Below, in pieces: positions 18,246 to 27,455 of a stretch of 64,000 nt of DNA. How positions within the stretch are numbered: position 1 is the stretch's first letter; every line of letters starts with the position of its first letter. Origin of the DNA: Bradyrhizobium sp. SK17 (GTDB lineage: Bacteria > Pseudomonadota > Alphaproteobacteria > Rhizobiales > Xanthobacteraceae). The translations under genes and the position numbers were made by a program. Location: positions 3,487,001 through 3,551,000 of the forward strand of contig NZ_CP025113.1 in NCBI RefSeq assembly GCF_002831585.1. Direction: 5' to 3'. Below the pieces are notes generated by a model that made no database searches, was not told the origin of the DNA, and was given only the letters and a program-made list of their open reading frames with translations.

Positions 18246-18280
18246 TTGCATATCCTGCATATGATTGCACAATATGCAAT
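18246..18280. promoter_or_regulatory. candidate operator: direct repeat plus 17-bp palindrome
   Basis: The 88-base gap between two divergent operons contains ATTGCACAATATGCAAT (18264-18280), a palindrome with 6-bp perfect arms and a 5-base centre. Immediately left of it is a tandem TGCATAT repeat (18247-18262). The block is AT-rich in a GC-rich background. It is a good candidate binding site for the IclR-family regulator encoded at 22530-23369 in the rightward operon. The assignment to IclR is inference. Confidence 0.65.
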
Positions 18281-18304
18281 ACAGGGAATGGCGGAGGGAA
18301 AGTC

Positions 18305-19273
18305 ATGTGGAAGCGTGTCATGTTGACGCTGGCGATCGCCGGCGTCGTGACGTCGGGTGCGTCGGCGCAGAGCAGGCGGGTTGCGATCGCCGGATGGGGC
18401 CCGCATCCGACGCTCAACGAGACGATCGCCGGCTTCAAGAAGGGGCTTGCCGAAGGCGGTTTCGCCGAAGGCCGCGACGTGACGTTCGACGAGACCAACG
18501 TCAATTTCGACGCCGCTCTGATTCCGCAGATGTTGACCCGCCTTGCGGGTGCGCAGCCGGATCTGATGGTGACGGTGGCAACCCCGGTTTCGATCGCCGC
18601 GCGCAATCAGCTGCGGTCGCGCAGCTTTCCCATCGTGTTCATGCCGATCGCCGATCCCGTGCACGCCAAGCTCGTGCCGTCGTGGGACAAGGGCGATCGC
18701 TTGATGACGGGATCCTCCGTCGCGCTCGACTACGCAGCCGGTCTCACCTTCTTCAGGGGGCTGTTGCCGAACCTGAAGCGTCTCGGCGTGCTCTACGACA
18801 CCGGTGACGACAGCTCGAAGGCGGCCGTCGACGGCATGGAGGCGGCCGCTTCCGGCAGCGGCGTCACGATCGTCAAGATCGGCGTCGATAACCCTAATGA
18901 ATTGTCGCAGCGGGTGCAGTCGGCGGTCGGGCAGGTCGATGCGCTGTTCACCGTGGCATCGGGACGCATCCAGCAGGGAATGGCGGCGATCTCGGCGACC
19001 GCCGATCGTGCCAAGCTTCCGGTGATCACGTCCATCCCGGACGCGGTGCGGCAGAACTACGCGCTGGCGGCTTTCGCGGTGTCGTTCGCCCAATCGGGCG
19101 AGGCGGCCGGGCGGATCGCCGCGCGCATTCTCAAAGGTACGGATCCGGCGACCATCCCGCCGTATCGCGCGACCGCTGCCGAGCACGTGCCGATGATCAG
19201 CAGCCGCAAGCTCGCCGTCCTCGGGCTTCAGGTGCCGCCGGCGCTCAGCGCTTGCAACTGCCTCGTGGATTGA
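18305..19273 (+). CDS. ABC transporter substrate-binding protein (TrpX/ABC_sub_bind family)
   Basis: This is a 322-residue periplasmic binding protein with a signal peptide (LTLAIAGVVTSGASA). The family signatures are NETIAGFKKGLAEGGFAEGRDV near the front, LMVTVATPVSIAARN, and YAAGLTFFRGLLPNLKRLGVLYD in the middle. Members of this family bind aromatic amino acids or related compounds (Streptococcal TrpX) or are uncharacterised. The ATG at 18305 follows GGAGGGAA. The ATPase and permease genes follow directly, completing an importer. It is the first gene of the rightward operon. Confidence 0.88.
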   Translation: MWKRVMLTLAIAGVVTSGASAQSRRVAIAGWGPHPTLNETIAGFKKGLAEGGFAEGRDVTFDETNVNFDAALIPQMLTRLAGAQPDLMVTVATPVSIAARNQLRSRSFPIVFMPIADPVHAKLVPSWDKGDRLMTGSSVALDYAAGLTFFRGLLPNLKRLGVLYDTGDDSSKAAVDGMEAAASGSGVTIVKIGVDNPNELSQRVQSAVGQVDALFTVASGRIQQGMAAISATADRAKLPVITSIPDAVRQNYALAAFAVSFAQSGEAAGRIAARILKGTDPATIPPYRATAAEHVPMISSRKLAVLGLQVPPALSACNCLVD

Positions 19274-19278
19274 GATCG

Positions 19279-20067
19279 ATGATCGTCGCTTCCGGGCTAC
19301 GCAAGGTCTTCAATGCCGGGACGGCATCGGAGAAGATCGCGATCGCCGGCCTCGATCTCGAGGTCGCAGCGGCGGACGTCGTCGCCGTGATCGGCGGCAA
19401 CGGCGCTGGCAAGAGCACGCTGCTCAATCTCCTGGGCGGCGCCTTGAGCGCAGATGCCGGTCGGATCATGATCGACGGATCCGATATGACGCGGATGTCC
19501 GAGCACGGCCGGTCCAGCGTCGTCGCACGCGTGTTCCAGGACCCGATGATCGGCACCGCGCCTTCGCTCACGGTCGGAGAGAACATGACGCTGGCCCTGA
19601 TGCGCGCGAGCGGGCGCGGATTGCGCCGCGCGGTCACGCGCAGCCGTCTCGACGACTTCCGCGCTGCGCTCGCCGGACTTCGGCTCGGCCTCGAAAACCG
19701 CCTGGACGCTCAGGCCGGTAGTCTGTCCGGCGGCCAGCGCCAGGCGCTGGCATTGGCAATGGCGACATTGCGGCCACCGAAGCTGCTGCTGCTCGACGAA
19801 CATACCGCTGCGCTCGATCCACGGACCTCGGAACTGGTGATGGAAGCGACCGCGGCGCTGGTGCGCCAGGGGCGCCTGACCACGCTGATGGTCACCCACA
19901 ACATGCAGCATGCGCTGTCATATGCGTCGCGTATCGTGATGATGGATGCCGGGCATATCGTCGCCGATATCGGTGAGGAGAAGGCAGCCATGACGGTCGC
20001 CGATCTGGTCGCGCGCTTCCATCTCACCGACGATCGCATCGTCCTGGCGCGAGCAGGTGCACGATGA
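19279..20067 (+). CDS. ABC transporter ATP-binding protein
   Basis: This is a 262-residue ATPase with Walker A GGNGAGKST (about residues 40-48), signature LSGGQRQ, Walker B LLLLDEH and the switch His in MVTHNMQHALSYASRI. The ATG at 19279 lies 5 bases after the binding-protein stop; an earlier in-frame start would overlap that gene. It belongs to the TrpZ/branched-chain-like importers and energises uptake with the adjacent permease, whose start overlaps its stop. Confidence 0.9.
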   Translation: MIVASGLRKVFNAGTASEKIAIAGLDLEVAAADVVAVIGGNGAGKSTLLNLLGGALSADAGRIMIDGSDMTRMSEHGRSSVVARVFQDPMIGTAPSLTVGENMTLALMRASGRGLRRAVTRSRLDDFRAALAGLRLGLENRLDAQAGSLSGGQRQALALAMATLRPPKLLLLDEHTAALDPRTSELVMEATAALVRQGRLTTLMVTHNMQHALSYASRIVMMDAGHIVADIGEEKAAMTVADLVARFHLTDDRIVLARAGAR

Positions 20068-20954
20068 TCGGCGTCTTTCTCAATCTCGTGCCGGTCACGC
20101 TGGTGCAGAGCCTGGTTTACAGTCTCGTCGCCATCGCCATCATGATTCCGTTCAGGACATTGTCATTGCCCGACCTGACCGTGGAGGGCAGCTTTCCCCT
20201 CGGCGGCTGCGTTGCCGCCGCGCTGATCACGGCGGGGTTCAATCCGTGGGCAGGTACGGTGTTTGCGGTGGCCGCGGGCGCTCTCGCCGGCGCGGCGACG
20301 GCGCTGATCCATCTGCGCCTGCGCATTCCATCGCTGCTTGCCGGAATCCTGGTGGCGACCATGATCTGGAGTGTCGATCTGCGGGCGATGGGCATGCCGA
20401 ACCGCTCGGTGGCGCCGGAGCTGTCGGTCTACGACGCGATCACCCCCGACATCCTGCTCAGCAACTGGCTGCAAGTGGCGGTGTTCGCCGCCCTCGTCGG
20501 CTCGGTCGTGCTCGCCTTGATCGGCTTCTATCGTACGGAGATGGGGCTGTCGCTGCGCTGCGTCGGCGCCAATGCGCGGCTGTCGCCGGCGCTCGGCATT
20601 TCGCCGCGCACCTATGTCGTACTGGGCTTCAGCCTCGCCAACGGTCTCGCGGCGCTCGGCGGTGCGCTGGTGGTCCAGCAGCAGGGCTACGCCGACGTCA
20701 CGATGGGCTTCGGCATCCTGGTGAACGCGCTTGCGGCGTTGATCATCGGCGAGGCGATCGTTGGCCAGGCGTCGATCGAGCGACAGATCATCGCGCCTGT
20801 CGTCGGCTCGATTGTCTACTACCAGCTCGTCTCGCTGGGGCTCGCGACCGGACTGCATCCGTCTGATCTCAAGTTCCTGACCGGGGCTTTCGTCCTGATC
20901 ACGCTCGGACTGCCGCTGCTGACCGGGCGGACGAGGCCGGCGGTCGGGACATGA
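20064..20954 (+). CDS. ABC transporter permease
   Basis: This is a 296-residue integral membrane protein with about eight to nine hydrophobic segments. It has the LivH/TrpY-type loop TRTLSLPDLTVEGSF-like segment (FRTLSLPDLTVEGSFPLGG) near the N-terminus and GLSLRCVGANARLSPALGIS, the cytoplasmic EAA-like region. It forms the channel of the importer with the preceding ATPase. It overlaps the preceding and following genes by 4 bases, so the whole operon is translationally coupled. Confidence 0.88.
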   Translation: MIGVFLNLVPVTLVQSLVYSLVAIAIMIPFRTLSLPDLTVEGSFPLGGCVAAALITAGFNPWAGTVFAVAAGALAGAATALIHLRLRIPSLLAGILVATMIWSVDLRAMGMPNRSVAPELSVYDAITPDILLSNWLQVAVFAALVGSVVLALIGFYRTEMGLSLRCVGANARLSPALGISPRTYVVLGFSLANGLAALGGALVVQQQGYADVTMGFGILVNALAALIIGEAIVGQASIERQIIAPVVGSIVYYQLVSLGLATGLHPSDLKFLTGAFVLITLGLPLLTGRTRPAVGT

Positions 20955-21676
20955 GCACGGCGCAGGCGACATGGGACGGACGGAGGCAGCGTCGCCGCCT
21001 TGGCCTGATCGGCGGCATGAGCTGGCGATCGACCGCGCTCTACCATGAGCGGCTCAACTGCGCCGCCGAGCGGATATTCGGCCCTCACGGCACGGTCGTT
21101 GGGCAGATCGAGAGCCTCGACTATGCGGAGCTGTTGTCGTTCGCTTCCCGCGGCGACATGGCCGCGATCGAGGCGCGTCTGGCCGATGCGGCGCGCCGGC
21201 TGCGTCACGCCGGCTGCGAGGTGATCGCGCTGACTGCGGTCACCGCTCATCACTGGCACGGCGCCGTTGCCGCCGCGGTCGACGTGCCCGTGCCGCATGT
21301 GCTGTCGGCGGTGGCGGAAACACTAGGGGCGAACGGGCTCGTCGATGTCGGCGTGCTCGGCACCGCCCTGACATGTGGTTCGCGAGCCGCCCGCGGCCGT
21401 CTCGACGACGGCCGACGGCTGTTGTTTCCGGACGAGGTCGCACAGGCGCGCATCGATGACCTGATCCAGCGGATCCTCACGGTCGATGGCGGCGATGCCG
21501 CGGGCCGCGACACGCTCGCCGACGTCAGCCTGACGCTGCAAGACCGCGGCGCTCGCGCCATCGTGCTGGCCTGCACGGAACTCCCCCTGCTGCTTCCTGT
21601 CGCGACGATCGAGCTGCCGGTCATCGACGCCGTCGCGCTGCATATCGACGACATTTTCGACCACATCTGCGAGTGA
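20951..21676 (+). CDS. aspartate/glutamate racemase-family protein with one catalytic Cys missing
   Basis: This is a 241-residue Asp/Glu/hydantoin racemase-like protein. The N-terminal LGLIGGMSWRSTALYHERLN and the second catalytic segment VLACTELPLLLP are well conserved. At the first catalytic site, where active aspartate racemases have CNTAH, this protein reads AVTAH, so one of the two acid/base cysteines is absent. It may be inactive as a two-base racemase or catalyse a one-base reaction (isomerase, decarboxylase, lyase). It lies inside the importer operon, so it probably acts on the imported compound. Confidence 0.8.
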   Translation: MSTAQATWDGRRQRRRLGLIGGMSWRSTALYHERLNCAAERIFGPHGTVVGQIESLDYAELLSFASRGDMAAIEARLADAARRLRHAGCEVIALTAVTAHHWHGAVAAAVDVPVPHVLSAVAETLGANGLVDVGVLGTALTCGSRAARGRLDDGRRLLFPDEVAQARIDDLIQRILTVDGGDAAGRDTLADVSLTLQDRGARAIVLACTELPLLLPVATIELPVIDAVALHIDDIFDHICE

Positions 21677-21679
21677 ACC

Positions 21680-22528
21680 ATGGCCAACCATCCCATCGCC
21701 GAAATCGACCACCTGCTGACTTACGTGCGCGACCTCGACGTCGCCGCGTCGCTGTTCCATCGCATGGGGTTCACGCTGTCGCCGATCAGCCGCATCGAGC
21801 CGATGGGCATCTCCAACCACCTCGTGCTGATGCAGCCGCAGACCGAAGGGTTTGCCAACTATATCGAACTGATGGCGTCGCACGATCGCAGCCGACTGCC
21901 ACCTGCGATGGCGCGAACGCTGTCGGGTGAGCAGGGCGTCAAGTCGATGGTACTCGGCGCCCGCGATGCCGCCGCGGCCCAGCGCGTGATGGCTGCCGCC
22001 GGATTCGACGCGGGACAGCCGGTTCATGTCCGCCGCGAATGGGTGATCGCGCCCGGCGAGTCCGTATTTCCGGAGTTCGACGTGATCCTGCCCGTCGATG
22101 CGCCGCTCGCTTTCAATGCCTGCCGTTACTATGACGTCGGGTTGTATTTGCGTCAGGGCTGGCTGTCCCACGCCAACACCGCGCAGCATTTCGGAGGCGT
22201 GTTCGCAGTAGCGGCCGATCCGGCTCGCTGGCGCGACAGCTTCAGCGGCTTGTTTGCCAGCGGACAGCACCTGCGTCCAAGCCCGGGACAGGTCTGGCTC
22301 GACGTGCTGTCGCCCGGGGATGCCCAGGCGCGCTTCGGCACCGGCGGCGCGTTAATGGGCGCAGAGGCCCGCTATCTCGGTTATGAGATCGTGGTGGAAT
22401 CGATCGCGGCCCTGCGAGCATGCCTCGAGCAGGGCAAGATTCGTCACCGCCTCGACGGCGACATCGTTTACATCGACCCGGAAATCGGCTTTGGAAACCT
22501 GATCGTTTTCCGACAGCGCGGGCGCTAG
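21680..22528 (+). CDS. glyoxalase-like (VOC) domain protein
   Basis: This is a 282-residue protein with the N-terminal VOC pattern IDHLLTYVRDLDVAASLFHRMGF and a second related half (from about residue 150). This matches the Glyoxalase_3-type family. Potential metal ligands include His11 in EIDHLL and Glu in NYIELM. It starts 3 bases after the racemase-like gene and ends 1 base before the IclR gene. It is likely a metal-dependent isomerase, dioxygenase or lyase in the same catabolic route. The reaction is not predictable from sequence. Confidence 0.78.
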   Translation: MANHPIAEIDHLLTYVRDLDVAASLFHRMGFTLSPISRIEPMGISNHLVLMQPQTEGFANYIELMASHDRSRLPPAMARTLSGEQGVKSMVLGARDAAAAQRVMAAAGFDAGQPVHVRREWVIAPGESVFPEFDVILPVDAPLAFNACRYYDVGLYLRQGWLSHANTAQHFGGVFAVAADPARWRDSFSGLFASGQHLRPSPGQVWLDVLSPGDAQARFGTGGALMGAEARYLGYEIVVESIAALRACLEQGKIRHRLDGDIVYIDPEIGFGNLIVFRQRGR

Positions 22529-22529
22529 C

Positions 22530-23369
22530 ATGGCAAGAAAGACGAAGCCGACGGGACGCGGGCGGGCAGCCGCGGCGCGGACCTCGGCCGCCGATCGGGT
22601 TCAAGGCATCCAGTCGGTCGAGATCGGGTTTGCGGTCCTGGACGTCCTTGCCGACAGTCCGGGGCCGTTGACGCTGGGCGAGGCGGCGCGCCGCGCCGGA
22701 CTGTCGCTGAGCCAGACGCGCCGCTACCTCGTTAGTCTCGTGCGCTGTGGTCTTGCGACCCAGGACGATGCGACGGGGCTCTACGATCTCGGCTCGCGTT
22801 CCCTGAGGATAGGCCTCGCTGCACTTGCCCGCGTCGAGGCGATCGATCTCGCGACCACGGCGCTCAAGGAACTGGTGGCCAAGACGCTGGAAGGCGGCAC
22901 CCTGACCGTCTGGGGCGATGGCGGACCGACGGTGGTGCGCTGGTTCAGGGGCGGCGGCATCGGTGTCACGTCGCTGGGTCTCGGCACGGTGTTTCCGCTG
23001 TTCGCATCCGCGACCGGGCATGTCTTCCTGACCTATCTGACCGAGGACAACACCCGCGCGCGGCTCGAGCGCGAACTCGGCGCCGGGTTTCTTGCCTCGC
23101 CGGAAGGACGGCGCTCGGTCGATGCGGTCAAGGCCAAGGTGCGCAAGTCCGGCTTCGGTTGGCTCAAGGGCCATTTCGTCGAGAATATCCGCGGTGCTGC
23201 GGCGCCTGTGTTCGATTCCCAGGGCGAACTCGTGGCTGTGCTTGCCATCGCCGGCCCCGACCGGCAGGCGACCGCTACCGACTCCGCCGTGCAGGCTTTG
23301 GTCGAAGCCGCGGCGCAGGTGTCGCGGCAATTGTGCTTCTCCGGTACACCTCGCGTGAGCCAGAAATGA
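22530..23369 (+). CDS. IclR-family transcriptional regulator
   Basis: This is a 279-residue regulator. A basic leader precedes a winged helix-turn-helix (residues about 28-90: [39 protein letters not shown]). A C-terminal IclR effector domain follows ([38 protein letters not shown]). It is embedded in the operon it probably controls and overlaps the downstream PLP gene by 4 bases. A palindrome in the divergent promoter at 18264-18280 is a candidate target. Confidence 0.9.
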   Translation: MARKTKPTGRGRAAAARTSAADRVQGIQSVEIGFAVLDVLADSPGPLTLGEAARRAGLSLSQTRRYLVSLVRCGLATQDDATGLYDLGSRSLRIGLAALARVEAIDLATTALKELVAKTLEGGTLTVWGDGGPTVVRWFRGGGIGVTSLGLGTVFPLFASATGHVFLTYLTEDNTRARLERELGAGFLASPEGRRSVDAVKAKVRKSGFGWLKGHFVENIRGAAAPVFDSQGELVAVLAIAGPDRQATATDSAVQALVEAAAQVSRQLCFSGTPRVSQK

Positions 23370-24505
23370 GCGATGACCTCCATATCGAATCCCTGTTGTC
23401 GGGCGGAGCTGGTGCTGGTCTCGAGCGGGCGCTCCCCTCCGCCGTCGATCGTAACTGGGCGGCGCAGGCGCTTGCCCTGATCGAGACCGACCAGCGGCGG
23501 TCGGCGGACACCCATCTCCTGCATTTCGATGTCCCCGCCCTGAGCGGGCTGTCGATCTACCTGAAGGACGAATCGACCCATCCGACCGGCAGCCTCAAGC
23601 ATCGCCTGGCCCGCTCGTTATTCCTGTATGGCATCTGCAACGGCCGCGTCCGCGGCGACACGCCGATCGTCGAGGCCTCGTCGGGCTCGACCGCGGTGTC
23701 CGAGGCCTACTTCGCGCGGCTGCTCGGCCTGCCGTTCTATGCCGTGATGCCGGCGAGTACCTCGCGCGAGAAGATCGAGGCGATCGAGCGGCAGGGCGGA
23801 CACTGTCACCTGATGCAGCATCCCGCGCAGATCTATGCGGAGGCTGCTGCTCTCGCCGAGCGCCTGAAGGGCGTCTATCTCGACCAGTTCACTTTTGCCG
23901 AGCGTGCGACCGACTGGCGCGGCAACAACAATATCGCCGAGTCGATCTTTCAGCAGATGAGCGGCGAACCGCACGCGGTACCGGCCGTCATCGTGATGAG
24001 TGCCGGCACCGGCGGTACCACGGCGACCATCGGCCGTTATATCCGCTATCGGCGCTACAGCACGCGCCTGTGCGTCGTCGACGTCGAGAACTCGGTGTTC
24101 TTCGATGCGTACCGCCATGGCGATCGCGAGGTAACCGGCGAGCGACCGTCGCGTATCGAAGGCATCGGACGGCCGCGGGTCGAACCATCGTTCCTCAGCG
24201 AGGTGATCGATGAGATGATCCGCATTCCCGACGCGGCTTCACTGGCCGCGATGCGGGTGCTGTCACACCGGCTTGGTCGCAAGGTGGGCGGGTCGACCGG
24301 CACCAATTTCTTCGGCTTGTGCCTTGTTGCAGCGCGGATGCTGCGGGCGGGCGAAAGAGGATCACTGGTGACGTTGATTTGCGACGGGGGAGATCGGTAC
24401 CTCCAGAGCTACTACAATGACGAGTGGATCGCGGCACAAGGTCTCGAACTTGCGCCCTACGAGCGGTGTATTGAAAGCTTTCTATCCGGAGACCCCTGCG
24501 ACTAG
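23366..24505 (+). CDS. PLP-dependent cysteine synthase-like (fold type II) enzyme
   Basis: This is a 379-residue fold type II PLP enzyme. The Schiff-base lysine is in [12 protein letters not shown], the substrate loop [20 protein letters not shown] follows, and the phosphate-binding glycine-rich loop is [15 protein letters not shown]. The ATG at 23366 overlaps the IclR stop. The family includes cysteine synthases, serine/threonine dehydratases and 2,3-diaminopropionate-type enzymes. Here it ends an importer/racemase operon and converges with the siderophore receptor gene, so catabolism of an amino acid is more likely than supply of cysteine to the nearby NRPS, although the latter cannot be excluded. 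Confidence 0.85.
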   Translation: MSDDLHIESLLSGGAGAGLERALPSAVDRNWAAQALALIETDQRRSADTHLLHFDVPALSGLSIYLKDESTHPTGSLKHRLARSLFLYGICNGRVRGDTPIVEASSGSTAVSEAYFARLLGLPFYAVMPASTSREKIEAIERQGGHCHLMQHPAQIYAEAAALAERLKGVYLDQFTFAERATDWRGNNNIAESIFQQMSGEPHAVPAVIVMSAGTGGTTATIGRYIRYRRYSTRLCVVDVENSVFFDAYRHGDREVTGERPSRIEGIGRPRVEPSFLSEVIDEMIRIPDAASLAAMRVLSHRLGRKVGGSTGTNFFGLCLVAARMLRAGERGSLVTLICDGGDRYLQSYYNDEWIAAQGLELAPYERCIESFLSGDPCD

Positions 24506-24519
24506 CAGGGTAAGCTCGC

Positions 24520-24584
24520 GAGAGCGTCGACCTGGTCCCCGCCGATGTCTTCATCGCATCGACATCGGAAGCTACCTCGCTCTC
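24520..24584. terminator. nested hairpin between convergent genes
   Basis: Two nested inverted repeats fill the 79-base gap between the PLP gene and the receptor gene. The outer stem is GAGAGCG (24520-24526) with CGCTCTC (24578-24584). The inner stem is CCGATGTC (24542-24549) with GACATCGG (24561-24568). It would form on either strand and sits where two convergent transcripts meet, so a bidirectional terminator role is likely. No T-tract is present. Confidence 0.6.
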
Positions 24585-26879
24585 CTAGAAGTTGAATGTC
24601 GTCGAGAGCATGTAAGCGCGCGGCGCGCCGATCGACAATCCGCCGACCGCGCCAGGGATGTTGGTAAGATAGTCGGCGCCGAACAAGTTGGTAACCCGCC
24701 CGCGCACGGTGATCGGTTTGGCGGACCACATGTTGGCGAACGTGTAGGATGCTCCGAGGTCGGCACGTATGTAGGCTGGCACGCGTTGCGTGTTCTGGGG
24801 ATCGTAGTAGCTATCGCCGACAAAGACGGCGACCGGGGAAATGGTGAGGCCAGGCACGGCCGGGATATCGACGTCGACGCCAACCGACCCCTGATAGTCG
24901 GGAACGGCCGGCGCTTTCTTGCCGACGGTGGTGGGATCGAGGGTGGTTTCCAGCCGGCCGTCGATCAGGCTGACCCCCGCGAGCAGGCGGACACCCCGGG
25001 TCGGTTCGCCAAACACCGTGAACTCGACACCACGATTGCGCTGCAAACCAAGCGGTCCGTAAACATTGTTGACGGGATTGGTGAACACCGATGGAGAGGT
25101 AATGTCATAGGCCGCTAGCGTTGTGGCAAGCGTGCCCCACCAATTGACCTTGACGCCGACTTCCTTTTGTTGGGTTACGACCGGTGCAAAACCCTGGCCA
25201 GCATTCGCCGAGCCAAGCGGGGCAGGGACCACCTGGGTCAATGCCTCGATGTAGTTGGCGTACAGCGACACATTCTCGAATGGCTTCACGACCAGCCCGA
25301 CTGCCGGTGACGTCTTTGAATTGTTCTCGGTGTCCGTCAATTTGCCGGTGTTCAGGCCATAATTGTCCTGCTGCATCCATTGGTGCCGCGCGCCGACCGT
25401 CAACGCTATGCGCTCATCGAGCACGGAAAGCGTATCGGCAACGCTGAGGCTGCTGTTGTCGACCTTCGTGAGCGGCAATGCGGGGCCGGCGCCGTCGACG
25501 GAGATCCCGGGATTCGGTGACGGGGACGGATTGTAGATGTTGGTCAACGCCATCCCGAACGTCAGCGCCGACTGCCGGTCGAAGCGAACGTCCTGCGCCG
25601 TGAAGACGACCTTGTGCCTGATTGGGCCGGTCTCGAACTCGCCCCGCACGCCGACTTCGGCCGATGTGGTGTTGATCTTGAAGGGGCCGCCAACTTCGAA
25701 CTGGGACACCGTGCCGGCGTTGTCGATCACCGTGTTGGCGAGAGCCTGAAGGAACGTGGCGCTCTGTTTCTTCGCGCCGAAAGCGCCGAAGACCGTCACA
25801 TTGTCGAGCACGTCGGCTTCGACTCTGGCAACGCCATAGTCGTAGTTCGCATTATAGAATTCATATGGCTGCGCCAGATTGTTGGTGTTCCTGACGCCGG
25901 TCGGAACGTTGACTCCAGGAAGCAATCCAAATGTCGTTCGCTGCCCGTTCTTCTGGTCGAGATCGTTGTGGAAGTAATCGAACGACGCTCGCACGCGCTC
26001 TCCACGGTAGTCGAGGCCGAGCGAAACTGCGCTTGCTTCTTCGTTGAGCCGGTCGACTGGGCCATTGCCGTTGCGGTAGAGCGCGTTGACGCGAACGCCC
26101 CATTCCTTGAACTCGCCGTATCGCCGTCCGACATCGAGCGCGACGCCGCCCATCCCGTTCGACCAGTATGTGCCGGTGATCTGCGCGATCGGATCGTCGG
26201 TCGCGTGCTTGGGCACCAGGTTGACGACGCCACCCAGCGAACCAAGCGGCGGCGCGCCATACAGAAGCTGGCTGGGGCCGCGCAGCACCTCGATCCGATC
26301 GAACAATTCGACCGGATAGGTGGTGCCCGGCGCGACACCGTAGAGCCCGTTCAGCGCAACGTCGTTGGCGTTGTAAGGAAACCCGCGAATCGAAAGGACA
26401 TCATAATAGGAGCTGTTCGAACCGACCGTGACAGCAGGATCTCTTTCAAGAACGTCCGAAACGTTCTTTGCCTGAATGCTCTGGATCAAATCTTTCGTGT
26501 AGCCGGCGATACTGAACGGCGTATCGAAGATGCTCTTGTTGCCGAGAATACCGACTTGCGTTCCACTCGCGACCTGTCCGCCTGCAAACGGCGCGGGAAG
26601 GCCATTGACTTGGGAGGCGGCCGGTACGCGATAAGCGGTCGGTGTCGGCTCGCTGCGATTTCGGGCAGTCTGTCGGTCGCGCGTAGCCGCGCGAATGAGC
26701 CGCGTTGAACGTTGTGGCGCCGTGTTGCGTCTTACTGCGGGCTTGCTCGGTGCCTCGACCGTAACCGGTGGCAGGCTCGTTTGAGCAACGGTCGGTTCGC
26801 TGCAAATGACCGCGAGCACAAGATAACTGACTGCTCCCAAGTAAGGCGCTCTGGTCAAATCCGTCTTTGAGATCGTCAT
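24585..26879 (-). CDS. TonB-dependent siderophore receptor
   Basis: This is a 764-residue outer-membrane receptor. A signal segment (VSYLVLAVICSEPTVAQ) is followed by a long basic linker. A plug domain runs from about residue 110 to 230 (IQAKNVSDVLERDPAV, LSIRGFPYNANDV, IEVLRGPSQLLYG, GGVVNLVPK), and a 22-strand barrel ends with the usual terminal Phe (YMLSTTFNF). It has no N-terminal signalling domain for a FecI/FecR pathway. It diverges from the NRPS operon across a 576-base region and is the obvious uptake receptor for the ferric siderophore made there. Confidence 0.93.
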   Translation of the reverse strand: MTISKTDLTRAPYLGAVSYLVLAVICSEPTVAQTSLPPVTVEAPSKPAVRRNTAPQRSTRLIRAATRDRQTARNRSEPTPTAYRVPAASQVNGLPAPFAGGQVASGTQVGILGNKSIFDTPFSIAGYTKDLIQSIQAKNVSDVLERDPAVTVGSNSSYYDVLSIRGFPYNANDVALNGLYGVAPGTTYPVELFDRIEVLRGPSQLLYGAPPLGSLGGVVNLVPKHATDDPIAQITGTYWSNGMGGVALDVGRRYGEFKEWGVRVNALYRNGNGPVDRLNEEASAVSLGLDYRGERVRASFDYFHNDLDQKNGQRTTFGLLPGVNVPTGVRNTNNLAQPYEFYNANYDYGVARVEADVLDNVTVFGAFGAKKQSATFLQALANTVIDNAGTVSQFEVGGPFKINTTSAEVGVRGEFETGPIRHKVVFTAQDVRFDRQSALTFGMALTNIYNPSPSPNPGISVDGAGPALPLTKVDNSSLSVADTLSVLDERIALTVGARHQWMQQDNYGLNTGKLTDTENNSKTSPAVGLVVKPFENVSLYANYIEALTQVVPAPLGSANAGQGFAPVVTQQKEVGVKVNWWGTLATTLAAYDITSPSVFTNPVNNVYGPLGLQRNRGVEFTVFGEPTRGVRLLAGVSLIDGRLETTLDPTTVGKKAPAVPDYQGSVGVDVDIPAVPGLTISPVAVFVGDSYYDPQNTQRVPAYIRADLGASYTFANMWSAKPITVRGRVTNLFGADYLTNIPGAVGGLSIGAPRAYMLSTTFNF

Positions 26880-27455
26880 CTATTCAAGATCCAATTCATC
26901 AATCCATCAATCCGGCGTCGGCCGGAAACCGCTCAATGTCCTATCGAGCAGGCGTTGGTCGCGCACCTAGAATGTTTCCACGCCGACCGCGTGCATAAGT
27001 CTTTAGCCCGCACGCAAACGTCGCGGGTCTGGCACTGCAAGGCAGGCCTATCTATTGATCTGACCGAGCAAAAATGCTGCCGAGAAAATCAATCTAAGCG
27101 AGCATTTCCTCGCATCATAGCGATGCGAACTCAGCGAACCGCAGAGCGTGAGCCCTCCGCCAGGTCAACAGAGAGCAGTGGTAGCCGTTTGTCGATGATG
27201 CCGAGACCCGAATTCCGTATCGCTGTCGTCTTCGCGTTTGCTGCCCGGTCGATGGTTCACGTCGGAGTCCGATACCGAGGCCACACCGAGCCCCTACCGT
27301 CGATCGACGGAACGATGCCTCGGGGCCATTGCGGAACGGGCCCGTAGTTGCATGAGCAACGTCCACCTGAAAATCGTGCTCGAACGTTCGGCGACGACTT
27401 GGCGGGTCTGCATTCGCGCTTACTCGGCGGGATCGAAAGCACTGGAGACAATGTG
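26880..27455. promoter_or_regulatory. divergent promoter region, siderophore receptor / NRPS operon
   Basis: These 576 bases separate the leftward receptor gene from the rightward NRPS gene. They contain a tandem CATCAATC pair (26897-26912) next to the receptor start and an imperfect AT-richer zone around 27068-27115. That zone holds AGCAAAAATGCT and the hairpin GCGAGCATTTCCTCGC. The motif CCTAGAATG at 26966-26974 also occurs in the araC promoter at 47907-47915. I could not recognise a standard Fur, RirA or Irr box by eye. The NRPS start is set by GGAG at 27444-27447. Confidence 0.5.

Noticed and set aside
26897..26912. CATCAATC tandem pair as a CRISPR or iteron element
   Set aside because: Only two 8-base copies; no spacer structure or further repeats. 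Kept only as a note on the promoter region.
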